Origin: Streptomyces sp. NBC_00271 | Lineage (GTDB): Bacteria; Actinomycetota; Actinomycetes; Streptomycetales; Streptomycetaceae | Direction: 5' to 3' | Length of the DNA stretch: 64,000 nt | Assembly: GCF_036178845.1 (NCBI RefSeq) | Contig: NZ_CP108070.1 | Coordinates: forward strand, 4,836,001-4,900,000 | Shown here: positions 44,601-52,021 of the stretch, in pieces | Layout: each line of letters opens with the position of its first letter | How positions within the stretch are numbered: the stretch's first letter is position 1 | Notes under the pieces: generated by a model | What the model was told of the DNA's origin: nothing | The model's database searches: none | The model's input: the letters and a program-made list of their open reading frames with translations, nothing else | Program-made: the position numbers and the translations under genes

Positions 44601-46427
44601 GAACCGTCCCTGCGCATCGGCGACCCTGATGCCGATGTTGTGCAGATGCCGGGCCATTTCGGGGCGCTCGGAGATCGACGGGTGAACGTAGACCATGTCA
44701 TCGCGAAGCGTGTCGGCGGAGGTCCGGTGGAAGATCTCACCGGCAACGGGGGCGACGACCCCGTGCTCCTCGGTCAGCACGATCCGAGCCTTGCGGGCCT
44801 CGGGGGTGAGCGAGAAGTTCCCGCGGGAGTGTCCGGCCTGATCCTTGAGCACCATCAGCGACAGGATCTCGATGGCGTGGCACGAGGCCTCCGCGGAGCC
44901 GTCGGCGACGAGCGCCTCGAGCCAGTCCTTGACGTTCTCGGGTGTCTTCCCGGCCGCGTCCAGGATGTGCATCATCTTGCCGCGGCGGAGGGCGGTGTCG
45001 GAGGCGTCGACGGATGCGTGCACCCAGTTGGTGGGGCGGCCTCTGTACTCCGACCAGATCCGGACCCATTCCTTGTCAAGATTCGACGGCGTGATGAACA
45101 GGTCGTGAGGGACCTGGAGTTCGCCGTTCTGGTCGGGCAGGGAGGGGCGCTGGGCAGCCATGTCCCAGAACTGCCGGAGGAAATGCTCGTCGGCCCAGTT
45201 GAGCTTCTCCTTGGTGCGGCCCGGCAGCAGGGGAAGGTATGCGGCAGGGTCCTCGGCGGGCACGAGCCGGGGCAGGGTATCGATCACCAACCGGGCCGCG
45301 ACCTGCAGCAGTTCCCGGTTGAAGGGGCTGCCGTCGAGAAGGTGCTGGCGGTCCTCGTTGGTCTTCCACGGGGCGTTCAGGATGCCGGTCAGCGACACCT
45401 CGTACTTGGTCGGGAAGAACGCCCAGAACGACCCCTTACCAACGGGCGTGGTGTACAGGCCGTTGCGGACGGTGTATTCGGGCACCGCCCAAGAGATCTC
45501 GAGCACCGGCCGGTTGTGCAACTCGCCAGCGCTATCCACGACCTTGTCGGTGGGGGAGTGGGCGACAGAGAACACCTTCCACTGCTCGGTGGTCTGCTTG
45601 GCGCCGCGTGCCACTTCCTTGAGGGTGCGGTGGATGCCCTCGGGTTCGATCGAGATCTCCCGGCGTGCGGGGGGCATGGTGCGCTCGTCGTGCAGGAGTA
45701 CCTGGCCGACGTGGGAGGAGAACAGCTGGAAGTGGGCAGGGAAGGCTTCCGTCACCCGCCCGCTGCGACTCCTGTACCCGCTGATGTCCCGTCCGAGACG
45801 CTCTGCGGCACCGGGCATCAGGGGCAGGCGGACGACGGTGGTGGCCCAGCGCAGGAGCTTGTCCAGCACGTTGTCGTCGGCACGCTCCTGCTCGACATCG
45901 AGGGGCCGGGCCATACGGAGCACCGGGGTGTCCATTCCGATGTCGCCCTGCCGGCCGATGGCCTGGGCGATCTCGGCGGCGGACCAGTCCCGGTCGAAGC
46001 CGAAACCGAAGGCACCGTTCCCGCTGAAGAATTGGGGTGAGTCGCTCACGGAGAGCACGGACTTGACGCCGACGCCGAAGCGGCCGATCTGCCCGCCGCG
46101 CTTGCGCGAGACACTCATGCGCAGGATCGTCTCGGCGCCCTCCGGCGTGACCGGGGTGCCTTCGTTCGCGCAGTAGAGGTGGTTTTCGGTCAGGACGACG
46201 TGCAGCTTGCCGCCGGGTGATGCCGCGATCTCGTCCGCCGCGTTCTGGACGAGTTCGAGCAACTGCCTTTCGCCGTAACCGCCCTGCGTGATACGGCGCT
46301 CACCGTTGGCGTGCTCCTGTATCAGCCCCGGGTCGACCTGATACGTCTTCAGGACGGTCGAGGACTGTCGGATCACGGTGTCGATCACGGGCGGGAGCGT
46401 AGGGTCGGCGAGCTGCCGGTCGGCCAT
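41628..46427 (-). CDS. Giant sacsin-type GHKL ATPase fused to a DEAH helicase
   Basis: This 1599-aa protein joins two motor modules. The N-terminus is a sacsin/HSP90-like GHKL ATPase: N-box LLELVQNAADEI (56-67), CANEGTPV (86-93) and GRFGVGVKSVL (115-125). The middle of about 900 residues has no motif I recognise. The C-terminus is an SF2 helicase: Walker A LPTGSGKT (about 1226-1233), motif II IIDEAHTA, motif III LTATPYR, and motif VI QMIGRGLRG. The ATG at 46427 has AGGT upstream. It is the first gene of the leftward drm operon and overlaps the UvrD gene. The combination suggests ATP-gated clamping plus DNA translocation. Confidence 0.9.
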   Translation of the reverse strand: MADRQLADPTLPPVIDTVIRQSSTVLKTYQVDPGLIQEHANGERRITQGGYGERQLLELVQNAADEIAASPGGKLHVVLTENHLYCANEGTPVTPEGAETILRMSVSRKRGGQIGRFGVGVKSVLSVSDSPQFFSGNGAFGFGFDRDWSAAEIAQAIGRQGDIGMDTPVLRMARPLDVEQERADDNVLDKLLRWATTVVRLPLMPGAAERLGRDISGYRSRSGRVTEAFPAHFQLFSSHVGQVLLHDERTMPPARREISIEPEGIHRTLKEVARGAKQTTEQWKVFSVAHSPTDKVVDSAGELHNRPVLEISWAVPEYTVRNGLYTTPVGKGSFWAFFPTKYEVSLTGILNAPWKTNEDRQHLLDGSPFNRELLQVAARLVIDTLPRLVPAEDPAAYLPLLPGRTKEKLNWADEHFLRQFWDMAAQRPSLPDQNGELQVPHDLFITPSNLDKEWVRIWSEYRGRPTNWVHASVDASDTALRRGKMMHILDAAGKTPENVKDWLEALVADGSAEASCHAIEILSLMVLKDQAGHSRGNFSLTPEARKARIVLTEEHGVVAPVAGEIFHRTSADTLRDDMVYVHPSISERPEMARHLHNIGIRVADAQGRFEGVLDQGFDNYDNNAWSNFWILLRSAGGSAQVNRIRAKVPKPLETLRVRTLDGRYRPMRDCLLPGPVVPDDGSRDKAIAVDLDFHESDRPVFRDLGLFDRPTGGYRPHEETWFEEYRQVIHDQHLRSLPSTAPRPSISRLSVEGGATLGPLHLLPALSEEGRAAFVAALPASDISRHWQMQYGTTANTRKAVMSPLRWMISKHGLVKTSLGLTRVSEAVGPQLKDFRAVLPVAEIAEEAARRLNMPTTSDEVPTRRWSKLLDLVLQSEDDAFIGRAYALLHRVGFEFPEDVLTRCRVGSSWEGRPDNEIAVATNAVEFKELIRERLPALLVTDKADVATAKEMIEGWGMLKVSDVISREIEPVKTGRAVSLFEEFTTVKARLGQAGSSYKIQRCSELEQVVRTPMGSKRKPLKFARKGQTLFVLDSLDRLQVLQAADEEFKWGFGLAGCSQALALQDRQEQDQALLGRLRAVRESESVIDKIALLIGEEALRGELPPGLMESEIQEQGAEPSPRRIAEMAFNAHGEAILRVHSRDLALDFPTRAPSSFTGNTKALRFVTDLGFPDSFAGAQVPSLEPRLEVDGPSEFPSLHPYQEELAQALLALLENSMPQRGMLSLPTGSGKTRVTAEGVIRWIRDRKDLPGPVLWIAQTEELCEQAVQSWKFVWSKVGPELPLVISRLWASNEATPVDGRPHLVVATDAKLDSCLEKEDYAWLREAAELVIIDEAHTAMSPRYTRLLEQLDLTHRRTSRHLIGLTATPYRNNEELTRLLVQRFGNRLDTGVFDGDLSVAIKGLQQIGVLAQVKHRELVGADIALTADERAQSEKFSTLPKGAEQRLAEDHGRSQRIVDEIAAMPSDWPVLVFATSVAHAKLLAAKLGDRDIKAAAIDSTTPPNERRKQIDDFRKGRIQVLTNYGVLTQGFDAPATRVVVVARPTYSPNIYQQMIGRGLRGPKNGGKESCLILNVRDNITNFGEELAFTEFEYLWSEGQ

Positions 46428-46480
46428 GAGGCACCTGTCTCGAATGAGAGAAAACGAACCGAGGACGCGCGGGGGGATAC

Positions 46481-46511
46481 GGGGGTGCCGATGCATGACG
46501 CCGGCACCCCC
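46481..46511 (-). terminator. Hairpin between the small Thr/Val protein and the helicase operon
   Basis: A perfect 10-bp stem GGGGGTGCCG (46481-46490) with CGGCACCCCC (46502-46511) lies 44 nt past the stop of the small gene. It could end that transcript and leave the helicase operon with its own promoter in 46428-46480. Confidence 0.65.
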
Positions 46512-46555
46512 GGTGAAGCAAATCAGGACAGCTTACGAGAAAAGCAGAGGGGGGA

Positions 46556-46948
46556 TCAGCTGTTGATGGTGGTGACCGTGGTGACGGTCGTGACCGTGGT
46601 GAAGGTCGTCGTCACGGTCACGACAGTCGCGGTTCGCTTGGCCGTGCGGATCTTCTTGGTGCGGGTGACCTTGATCCGGTAGGTGCGGGGGCTACCGACG
46701 CGCCGAGGGGTGGTGGGGCGGCGAGTGGCACGGGCACGGGACGTGCGGGGCACGTGCGGGACGAAGGGGGTGGTCGTCTGCTGCTCCGTGGGCTGACTCT
46801 GCGCGCGGCGGGCGAGACGCCGCCGCTCCGACGCCAGAATCTGGGGGTGGATACCGTGACACGTCAGAAGCTCGGCGCGGAGATCGGGGTCCTCCGTCTT
46901 GTCGTACTCCTTGATGAACCACGCCATCCAGGCCTCATCGTCGTTCAT
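46556..46948 (-). CDS. Small three-part protein with a Thr/Val repeat tail
   Basis: This 130-aa protein starts at an ATG (46948) preceded by GGGAGGGG. Residues 1-45 are acidic and helical (DDEAWMAWFIKEYDKTEDPDL). The middle (about 45-100) is strongly basic and Arg/Thr/Pro-rich (RRRLARR, RARATRRPTTPRR). The last 25 residues are almost only Thr and Val (TVVTVTTTFTTVTTVTT), encoded by degenerate GTGGTGACC repeats. I do not recognise the family. The basic centre could bind DNA, and the tail could be an amyloid-like or membrane-active strand. It lies between the helicase operon and the XRE-GHKL operon. Confidence 0.7.
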   Translation of the reverse strand: MNDDEAWMAWFIKEYDKTEDPDLRAELLTCHGIHPQILASERRRLARRAQSQPTEQQTTTPFVPHVPRTSRARATRRPTTPRRVGSPRTYRIKVTRTKKIRTAKRTATVVTVTTTFTTVTTVTTVTTINS

Positions 46949-47269
46949 GTGGGTCCCCTCCCTGTGGGCGCGCGCCAACGAGCGCCCGTGACTGGATGAC
47001 GCATGCAAAGAAAGCTGTGCAACTGGTCTGAGGGCAGAGCTCGGCACCCCCTCGGGCAAGCGCATCCTCAACGGCCTTGACCGCGTGGGGAGTTACCCAA
47101 GAGAACCGTAGCATGCGGTTCGTCTGCCGATCTGAAGATCGGAAGAAAATTCAATCCACTCCGCTGGCGCTCGAATCGATCGCACACGTCTATTGAAATT
47201 TGACAGTGTCGGCTGCGTCAACCACGGTGCTACCGTGGCGCTGCCCGGAACCGATGGGGAAGTGGGGCT
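46949..47269. promoter_or_regulatory. 321-base divergent region with two palindromes before the XRE-GHKL operon
   Basis: No gene is seen. On the right side a TTGAC-N12-GTCAA repeat (47200-47221) is followed at once by the perfect palindrome CCACGGT-GCT-ACCGTGG (47222-47238), which ends 31 bases before the start of the XRE-fused gene. This is the expected place for autoregulation by its own HTH domain. The first TTGACA (47200-47205) could also be a -35 box. The left side must hold the promoter of the small Thr/Val protein. Confidence 0.6.
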
Positions 47270-49360
47270 ATGGAGGACGACACCGAGGACTTCGGCCTGT
47301 GGCTTGGGCGCCAGCTGCGCCGCAAGGGGATCTCGCAGGCGGAGTTCGCCAAGCGGCTGGACCTGACGCGCGCGGCGGTGTCGGCGTGGGTCACCGGCAG
47401 GGCACAGCCGCGGGCGGAGATGATGGTCAGGATCGCCGAGATCCTGGAGACGGACGTCGCCACCCTGGTCACCAGGGACGCCGATGCCGGATCGGCCCGA
47501 CCGATCAGCTGGTATCACCGGATCGCCCATCACGACGGCGGTCGGGAGTACGGCAACGCGGCGGCCTTCGCCTTCGACGCGAACCTGGCCGTACTGGCCC
47601 GGGAGGTCACACAGAACTCCCTGGACGAGCGGCTGGACCCGCGACGCCCGGTGCGGGTGCGCTTCACCCTGCACGAGCTGACCGGCGAACATCTGCACTC
47701 CTTCCTCTCCGCGCTGAAGTGGGACGAGCTGGAGCCCCACTACGCAGCGGCGGCACAGTCCAGGCAGAAGGTCGGCCGGGTCCTCGCCGAGGGGCTGCGG
47801 GCGTTGCGCGAAGACTCCTCTCTTCTGCTTCTCCGGGTGGACGACTACAACGCCTCGGGGCTGACTGGACCCGAGTATGGGGACGGCCGGTACGCCGCTG
47901 TGGTCCGCCGGCAGCTCGACAGTCACAAAAGCAACGAACGGGCCGGTGGTTCGTACGGGCTGGGAAAGGCCACCCTGTGGGCAGCCAGTCGGCTCGGGCT
48001 GGTGCTGATCAACAGCACCCTGTCCGAGACGTATGAGGGGCGGACGGCCCGCCGGGTGGTCGGACGTCTCGACCTTCCCTGGCGGGAGGTCGACGGAGTC
48101 GCCTACGCCGGGCCTGCCTGGCTCGGTGAGTCGGACACGGAGAAGGAGCACGAAGGTGTCTCCCGCTCCTGGTGGGCGGACGAGCGGGTGGTCGCCGATC
48201 TGCGACTCGATCGGGACAGCGACGATCCGGGAACTTCCTTCCTCGTCGTCGGCGCTCACGACGCGGCCGGCAACAACGACACTCTGGAGGACCTGCACGG
48301 GGCCCTCAGTCGGGCGCTGGCCGACAATTTCTGGGCCGCCATGACCTCCGGCCGTTCGACGTCGGCCATGCTGGAAGCCTCGGTCCGCGCTCTTCGCAAT
48401 GGTGAATTCGTAGTTCCGGAGCAGCGGGTCGATCCGCTCGATCGGCACCCGGCGCTGGCCCACGCGCTCCGGGCGTACATCGACGGCGAGACGGTCGACG
48501 AGCTCACGGCCACCGGACAGGTCGCCGCCGTGGAGGTCGCCCTTGTCGTCCCGCCGCTGCGGGCCGCCGGGCGCAGGGCTGAAGGACACAGCCACCGTGC
48601 CGTACTCCTGGTCACTCCTGCCGCCGACAAGGACGAGGTACACAGCCGTATCACCTGCATGCGCGGCACCCGGATGACTGTCACGGCCCGACGTCCTCGC
48701 GGCCTGCGGCCGGGAGTGGACCCCTTCCAAGCCGTCCTGCTCGCCGGTTTCGCCACTGGCGACGACGGCGCGGCGACCCACGCCGCCGAGGCGTTCCTAC
48801 GAGCCGCCGAGCCGCCGGAGCACGACAGGTGGGGGGCGACGGAGGAACTCACCGCCGACTATGCCAACGCGCCTCGGCGATTGACCGAGTTCAACGCGGC
48901 CATGGACGCAGCGTTGCGGGGCGTGATCGGCCGCCGGACTGCCGGTCAGGGTTCGACCGGCCCTGAGGTCCTCCGGAAGCTGCTGCGCCTGGATGCGCCC
49001 GCCGCAGTGAGCGGTCGTCGTGGCCAGGGACACCCGCTCGTGGACCGGGTCGTCGGGAAGGTGGACAGAGACGGGGCCTGGACCTTGGACGTGACGCTGA
49101 TCGTCCCGCAACGCGACGACCGCTGGCAGCTACTGCCGGTGGTCAAGTTCGATGTGCGATCAGGGGGGCGGCCTTCATTGGAGTGGGCGGAGCTGTCCGC
49201 GAAGGAAAACTGCGAGGTGGTCGACGGCAAGCTGCTCATCGATCCGGATGTACGGTCGGCTCGCTTCGGTGGCGTCACGGCTGTCGGCAGCCACCCGGTG
49301 GCCGCCGCCATGGCCGGTGTGATCGTGGATATCCAGCAGGCACGGGAGGCTTCGGCGTGA
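47270..49360 (+). CDS. XRE helix-turn-helix fused to a GHKL ATPase
   Basis: This 696-aa protein starts with an XRE/Cro HTH (about 8-66; GISQAEFAKRLDLTRAAVSAWVTG region). A GHKL-type ATPase follows: N-box AREVTQNSLDERLD (110-123, with Asn116), a Walker-like LLLRVDDYNASGLTG (186-200, Asp and Gly of the Bergerat fold), and the lid motif GGSYGLGKATLWAAS (226-240). The rest (about 260-696) is unassigned. An HTH joined to a Bergerat-fold ATPase is uncommon and suggests an ATP-gated DNA-bound switch. Its stop overlaps the next start (GTGA), giving a coupled three-gene operon. Confidence 0.85.
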   Translation: MEDDTEDFGLWLGRQLRRKGISQAEFAKRLDLTRAAVSAWVTGRAQPRAEMMVRIAEILETDVATLVTRDADAGSARPISWYHRIAHHDGGREYGNAAAFAFDANLAVLAREVTQNSLDERLDPRRPVRVRFTLHELTGEHLHSFLSALKWDELEPHYAAAAQSRQKVGRVLAEGLRALREDSSLLLLRVDDYNASGLTGPEYGDGRYAAVVRRQLDSHKSNERAGGSYGLGKATLWAASRLGLVLINSTLSETYEGRTARRVVGRLDLPWREVDGVAYAGPAWLGESDTEKEHEGVSRSWWADERVVADLRLDRDSDDPGTSFLVVGAHDAAGNNDTLEDLHGALSRALADNFWAAMTSGRSTSAMLEASVRALRNGEFVVPEQRVDPLDRHPALAHALRAYIDGETVDELTATGQVAAVEVALVVPPLRAAGRRAEGHSHRAVLLVTPAADKDEVHSRITCMRGTRMTVTARRPRGLRPGVDPFQAVLLAGFATGDDGAATHAAEAFLRAAEPPEHDRWGATEELTADYANAPRRLTEFNAAMDAALRGVIGRRTAGQGSTGPEVLRKLLRLDAPAAVSGRRGQGHPLVDRVVGKVDRDGAWTLDVTLIVPQRDDRWQLLPVVKFDVRSGGRPSLEWAELSAKENCEVVDGKLLIDPDVRSARFGGVTAVGSHPVAAAMAGVIVDIQQAREASA

Positions 49361-50331
49361 GCACCGTGTACGCGTACCCGACCTTGGTGGGGAAGATCGA
49401 GGTCACCGTCCGAGGGGCGAGCATAGACGGGAAGCCTTTGCAGCTCTCGCTGATCTCCCAACGAGATCAGGTCGTCGCTCTCCATCAGATCGAGCGTGAC
49501 GACTGGACTGAAGGCGTCCTCGATCTCGAAGTCTCCCTACCCATGGACGAATTGGCCGACGGGCCCTGGTCTGGAGTCACCTGCGTCGCCGTACTGTCCG
49601 AGGGAGCCACCAACACCCGCAGTGTGAGTCGCCTGGAACGCCGTCGTGACGACACCCACTGGCGAGGCGAGGTCCGAGTGCGCCGCTCCACTCATGTGGC
49701 GCGCGCTGTCCTGGACGTGAGCGTTGTCGGCAGTCATGGTGGAGTCGACGGGCGTGTTCTCGGTACCACTGATACGCCCTGGATCGTGGACCTGCTTGCC
49801 CGTACTCCCACCAGACAACGCGACCTGGAGATCGTGGAGGAGGATTTCCGAGACGGGCCGCAGGAGTGGCTGCGTCCGTTCATGGATGCGCCTTGGTTGA
49901 TCGACACCACCGGAGACGTGCCGGCCGTCCTGCTCAACACGTCCTTCGAGGGGCTTCCCGAGCTGCTGTCCGGCGCTCGTGGCCCGTTGGAGAAGGCAGC
50001 CGCGGGACTGGTGGCCGCGCAGATCGCGGGAGAGGCCTGGGCGACGATGTTCCACTCCGCGCTGAGCGACCTCGAATTCGACGAGGACGGCACCCCGCGC
50101 TTTCCTGGTGGATGGCGGGAGTCGGTGCTGCGCTCCATGCTTCCCGAGGTGTTTCCCGGGCTGCCCCTCTCCGAGGCCTTGGGCGAGGCCCACAGCCGTC
50201 GAGGTGACGGCCGAGGGTGGGCAGAGGTCCAGTCGCGGATTCAGTTCGCAGCCGGAAGACGCGGCCAGGTGCCCAAGAATCTGACGGCGGCCATCCGTGC
50301 CGTAACCCGTGCCCAGGAAGTGAGCCGATGA
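49357..50331 (+). CDS. Unassigned protein, second gene of the XRE-GHKL operon
   Basis: This 324-aa soluble protein starts at a GTG that overlaps the stop of the XRE-GHKL gene; its own stop overlaps the next start (ATGA). I do not recognise the family. The first 130 residues look beta-rich (VYAYPTLVGKIEVTVRGASIDGK and alternating strands), and the second half looks helical (LEKAAAGLVAAQIAGEAWATMFHSAL). No metal or nucleotide motif is visible. Tight coupling on both sides suggests a subunit of a complex with its neighbours. Confidence 0.8.
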   Translation: MSTVYAYPTLVGKIEVTVRGASIDGKPLQLSLISQRDQVVALHQIERDDWTEGVLDLEVSLPMDELADGPWSGVTCVAVLSEGATNTRSVSRLERRRDDTHWRGEVRVRRSTHVARAVLDVSVVGSHGGVDGRVLGTTDTPWIVDLLARTPTRQRDLEIVEEDFRDGPQEWLRPFMDAPWLIDTTGDVPAVLLNTSFEGLPELLSGARGPLEKAAAGLVAAQIAGEAWATMFHSALSDLEFDEDGTPRFPGGWRESVLRSMLPEVFPGLPLSEALGEAHSRRGDGRGWAEVQSRIQFAAGRRGQVPKNLTAAIRAVTRAQEVSR

Positions 50332-51233
50332 GCCGACACCGCATCGAGCCCCCCGAACGGCTCGCGCTGCTCCCCGGTCACCTCGCCACGGCCTTCCTCA
50401 CTCATGGGGTACGCGCGGGACAGGACGGCCTGCCGCAGGTGGCGATTCTCCGGGCGAGCACGCCGATCGAGAGCGACTCCGTCCGGTGGAGCGCCGCCCC
50501 GGTACGGGAGATCGTCGAGGAGGCGATGCACAGGTTCGATGCGGCGCGGACCGACGCCGATGCCTGGCTGGCGCCTCGGCTGCACGCGACCCTGCGGATG
50601 ACCCGAGCCGAGGCGGCGAACCCCGGTCTATGGAACTTCCTGGCCCTGGCCGTCGCGCCGGACTTCGTCTTGTGGCGGCACATGCCGTCCGGGGAGTCCG
50701 GCGACGGCGCGCTCAGGAAGGTCAACAGCGCCAGGTTCGTAGGTCCTCACTACAGCCAAGCCTTCGCCCGACTGTGGTGGGCCGCCGAGATGTTCCGTGA
50801 CGGGCCCGATTACACCCCCGCGGAGATCGCCTGCCGCAATCAGGACATGACCAACACAGCGCTCCGGCTCGCTGTCATCGATCACAAGCCCACCGCACTG
50901 GCCCTGGTGCGGGTCCTCAAAGGGCTGGCCGACGAGGGAGCCACACGACTCGGGGATCGGGTCAACGCGCTCTGTACGGCAGTCAATACGGCCGGCAGCA
51001 CGCTCATGTACGAGGTGATCGCTCCGGACGAGGCGCCCGACCACCACGCGCTCACCGACTGGATCGACGATGCGGAATCGGCCCCGGCTGTTCCCTGGGA
51101 CCGGCTTCCCGGAGGGCCGGACGACGGCACTGCCCGGCGTTCCTCCTGCGAGGTCCTGTCGCGGATGTTCGAGCGATTCGCCGCGGAGGCGCCGTTGCGT
51201 GACCGGGCCCGGTCCGGGGCGGCGGACGCTTAG
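50328..51233 (+). CDS. Unassigned protein, possibly DUF6339, third gene of the XRE-GHKL operon
   Basis: This 301-aa soluble, mainly helical protein overlaps the previous stop by four bases. Features include SARFVGPHYSQAFARLWWAAEMFRDG, NQDMTNTALRLAVIDHKPTALALVRVL and a C-terminal MFERFAAEAPL helix. From memory this pattern resembles DUF6339 proteins, which I associate with defence-type neighbourhoods; I could not check. No catalytic residues stand out. It is the last gene of the island: the stop lies 9 bases from the end of the convergent transposase remnant. Confidence 0.7.
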   Translation: MSRHRIEPPERLALLPGHLATAFLTHGVRAGQDGLPQVAILRASTPIESDSVRWSAAPVREIVEEAMHRFDAARTDADAWLAPRLHATLRMTRAEAANPGLWNFLALAVAPDFVLWRHMPSGESGDGALRKVNSARFVGPHYSQAFARLWWAAEMFRDGPDYTPAEIACRNQDMTNTALRLAVIDHKPTALALVRVLKGLADEGATRLGDRVNALCTAVNTAGSTLMYEVIAPDEAPDHHALTDWIDDAESAPAVPWDRLPGGPDDGTARRSSCEVLSRMFERFAAEAPLRDRARSGAADA

Positions 51234-51241
51234 CTTGACGT

Positions 51242-51985
51242 TTATCCTCGGCGGGCCTGGTGTTCCTTGACGGTCTTGCCGACGTCGTGACGCTTGGCGC
51301 GGTCGGTGTTCTTCGAACCGGGTGGTCGTCCCGGGCCGGGGCGGGACGGTTTCGGTGCGGCTGCCGGGCAGGCCGTGGTCGGTCGGAGGTTGCGAAACCC
51401 GCGGCGGACGCGGGCGGGAGTGAGGCGGCGGGGTTCGGTGCGGCGTTCCCAGGGGCGGCGGAGGTCTTCGGCGAGGGGACGGGCGAGGCGGAGCTGGGTG
51501 TGGGCGGCGATGACGAGCCAGGTCCACAGGTCGGCGGTGTCGGCATGACGGACCTACGGGGCGGTCCACCCGAGCGTCTGTTTCATCAGCCGGAATGTGT
51601 GCTCAAGATCGAATCTGCGTAGGAAGGACTGCCACCACAGGTCCACCTGAGCGCTGGTGGCGGCAGCGGCGGAGCACCACAGCCAGACCGGTTTCGGGTC
51701 ACGGTCGCCCGGCAGGCGCTCGACCTTGAGACGGATCAACGTGCCGTGCAGAACGGGCAGTTCCTCTTGGGCGTGGTCCAGCCAGGGGCCGCGGTGAGTG
51801 AGCCTTGGGTGCATTCGGTCCCAGGCGATCGCTTGGGCCTTGCCGTAGCGGGTGGTGTCCGTGACCGCGGTGACGTCGGGCTCGTGACAGCTGTCGGGCT
51901 TGGCGAAGGTGAGGACGCCGCCGTGCCGGCGGGGCCGTCCGCCCTTCGGGCCGGAGCATGAGCGCCCGTGACAACGTCGAGGAGT
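51242..51985 (-). pseudogene. Remnant of a DDE transposase with an internal stop
   Basis: The leftward frame encodes the C-terminal half of an IS4/IS701-type transposase: GRPRRHGGVLTFAKPDS, the WDRMHPRLTHRGPW stretch, FLRRFDLEHTFRLMKQTLGWT with the conserved Glu-His region, and WTWLVIAAHTQLRLARPLA. A TAG at 51554-51556 interrupts the frame where homologues have a Lys or Arg codon, and the same frame then continues to a TAA at 51242. The 5' part is lost near 51985. It is therefore dead, and marks an old insertion immediately behind the defence island. Confidence 0.85.
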
Positions 51986-52021
51986 CGGGCACCGCACAGG
52001 AGGTCGGCGCGGCGGAGGCTC

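Noticed and set aside
42828..46040. 1070-codon open frame on the plus strand
   Set aside because: It is antisense to the sacsin-helicase gene, which has complete ATPase and helicase motifs and a ribosome binding site.
27037..51233. Prophage or conjugative element carrying the defence genes
   Set aside because: No integrase, capsid, terminase, tra or replication genes are seen. Only a dead transposase remnant is present at one edge.
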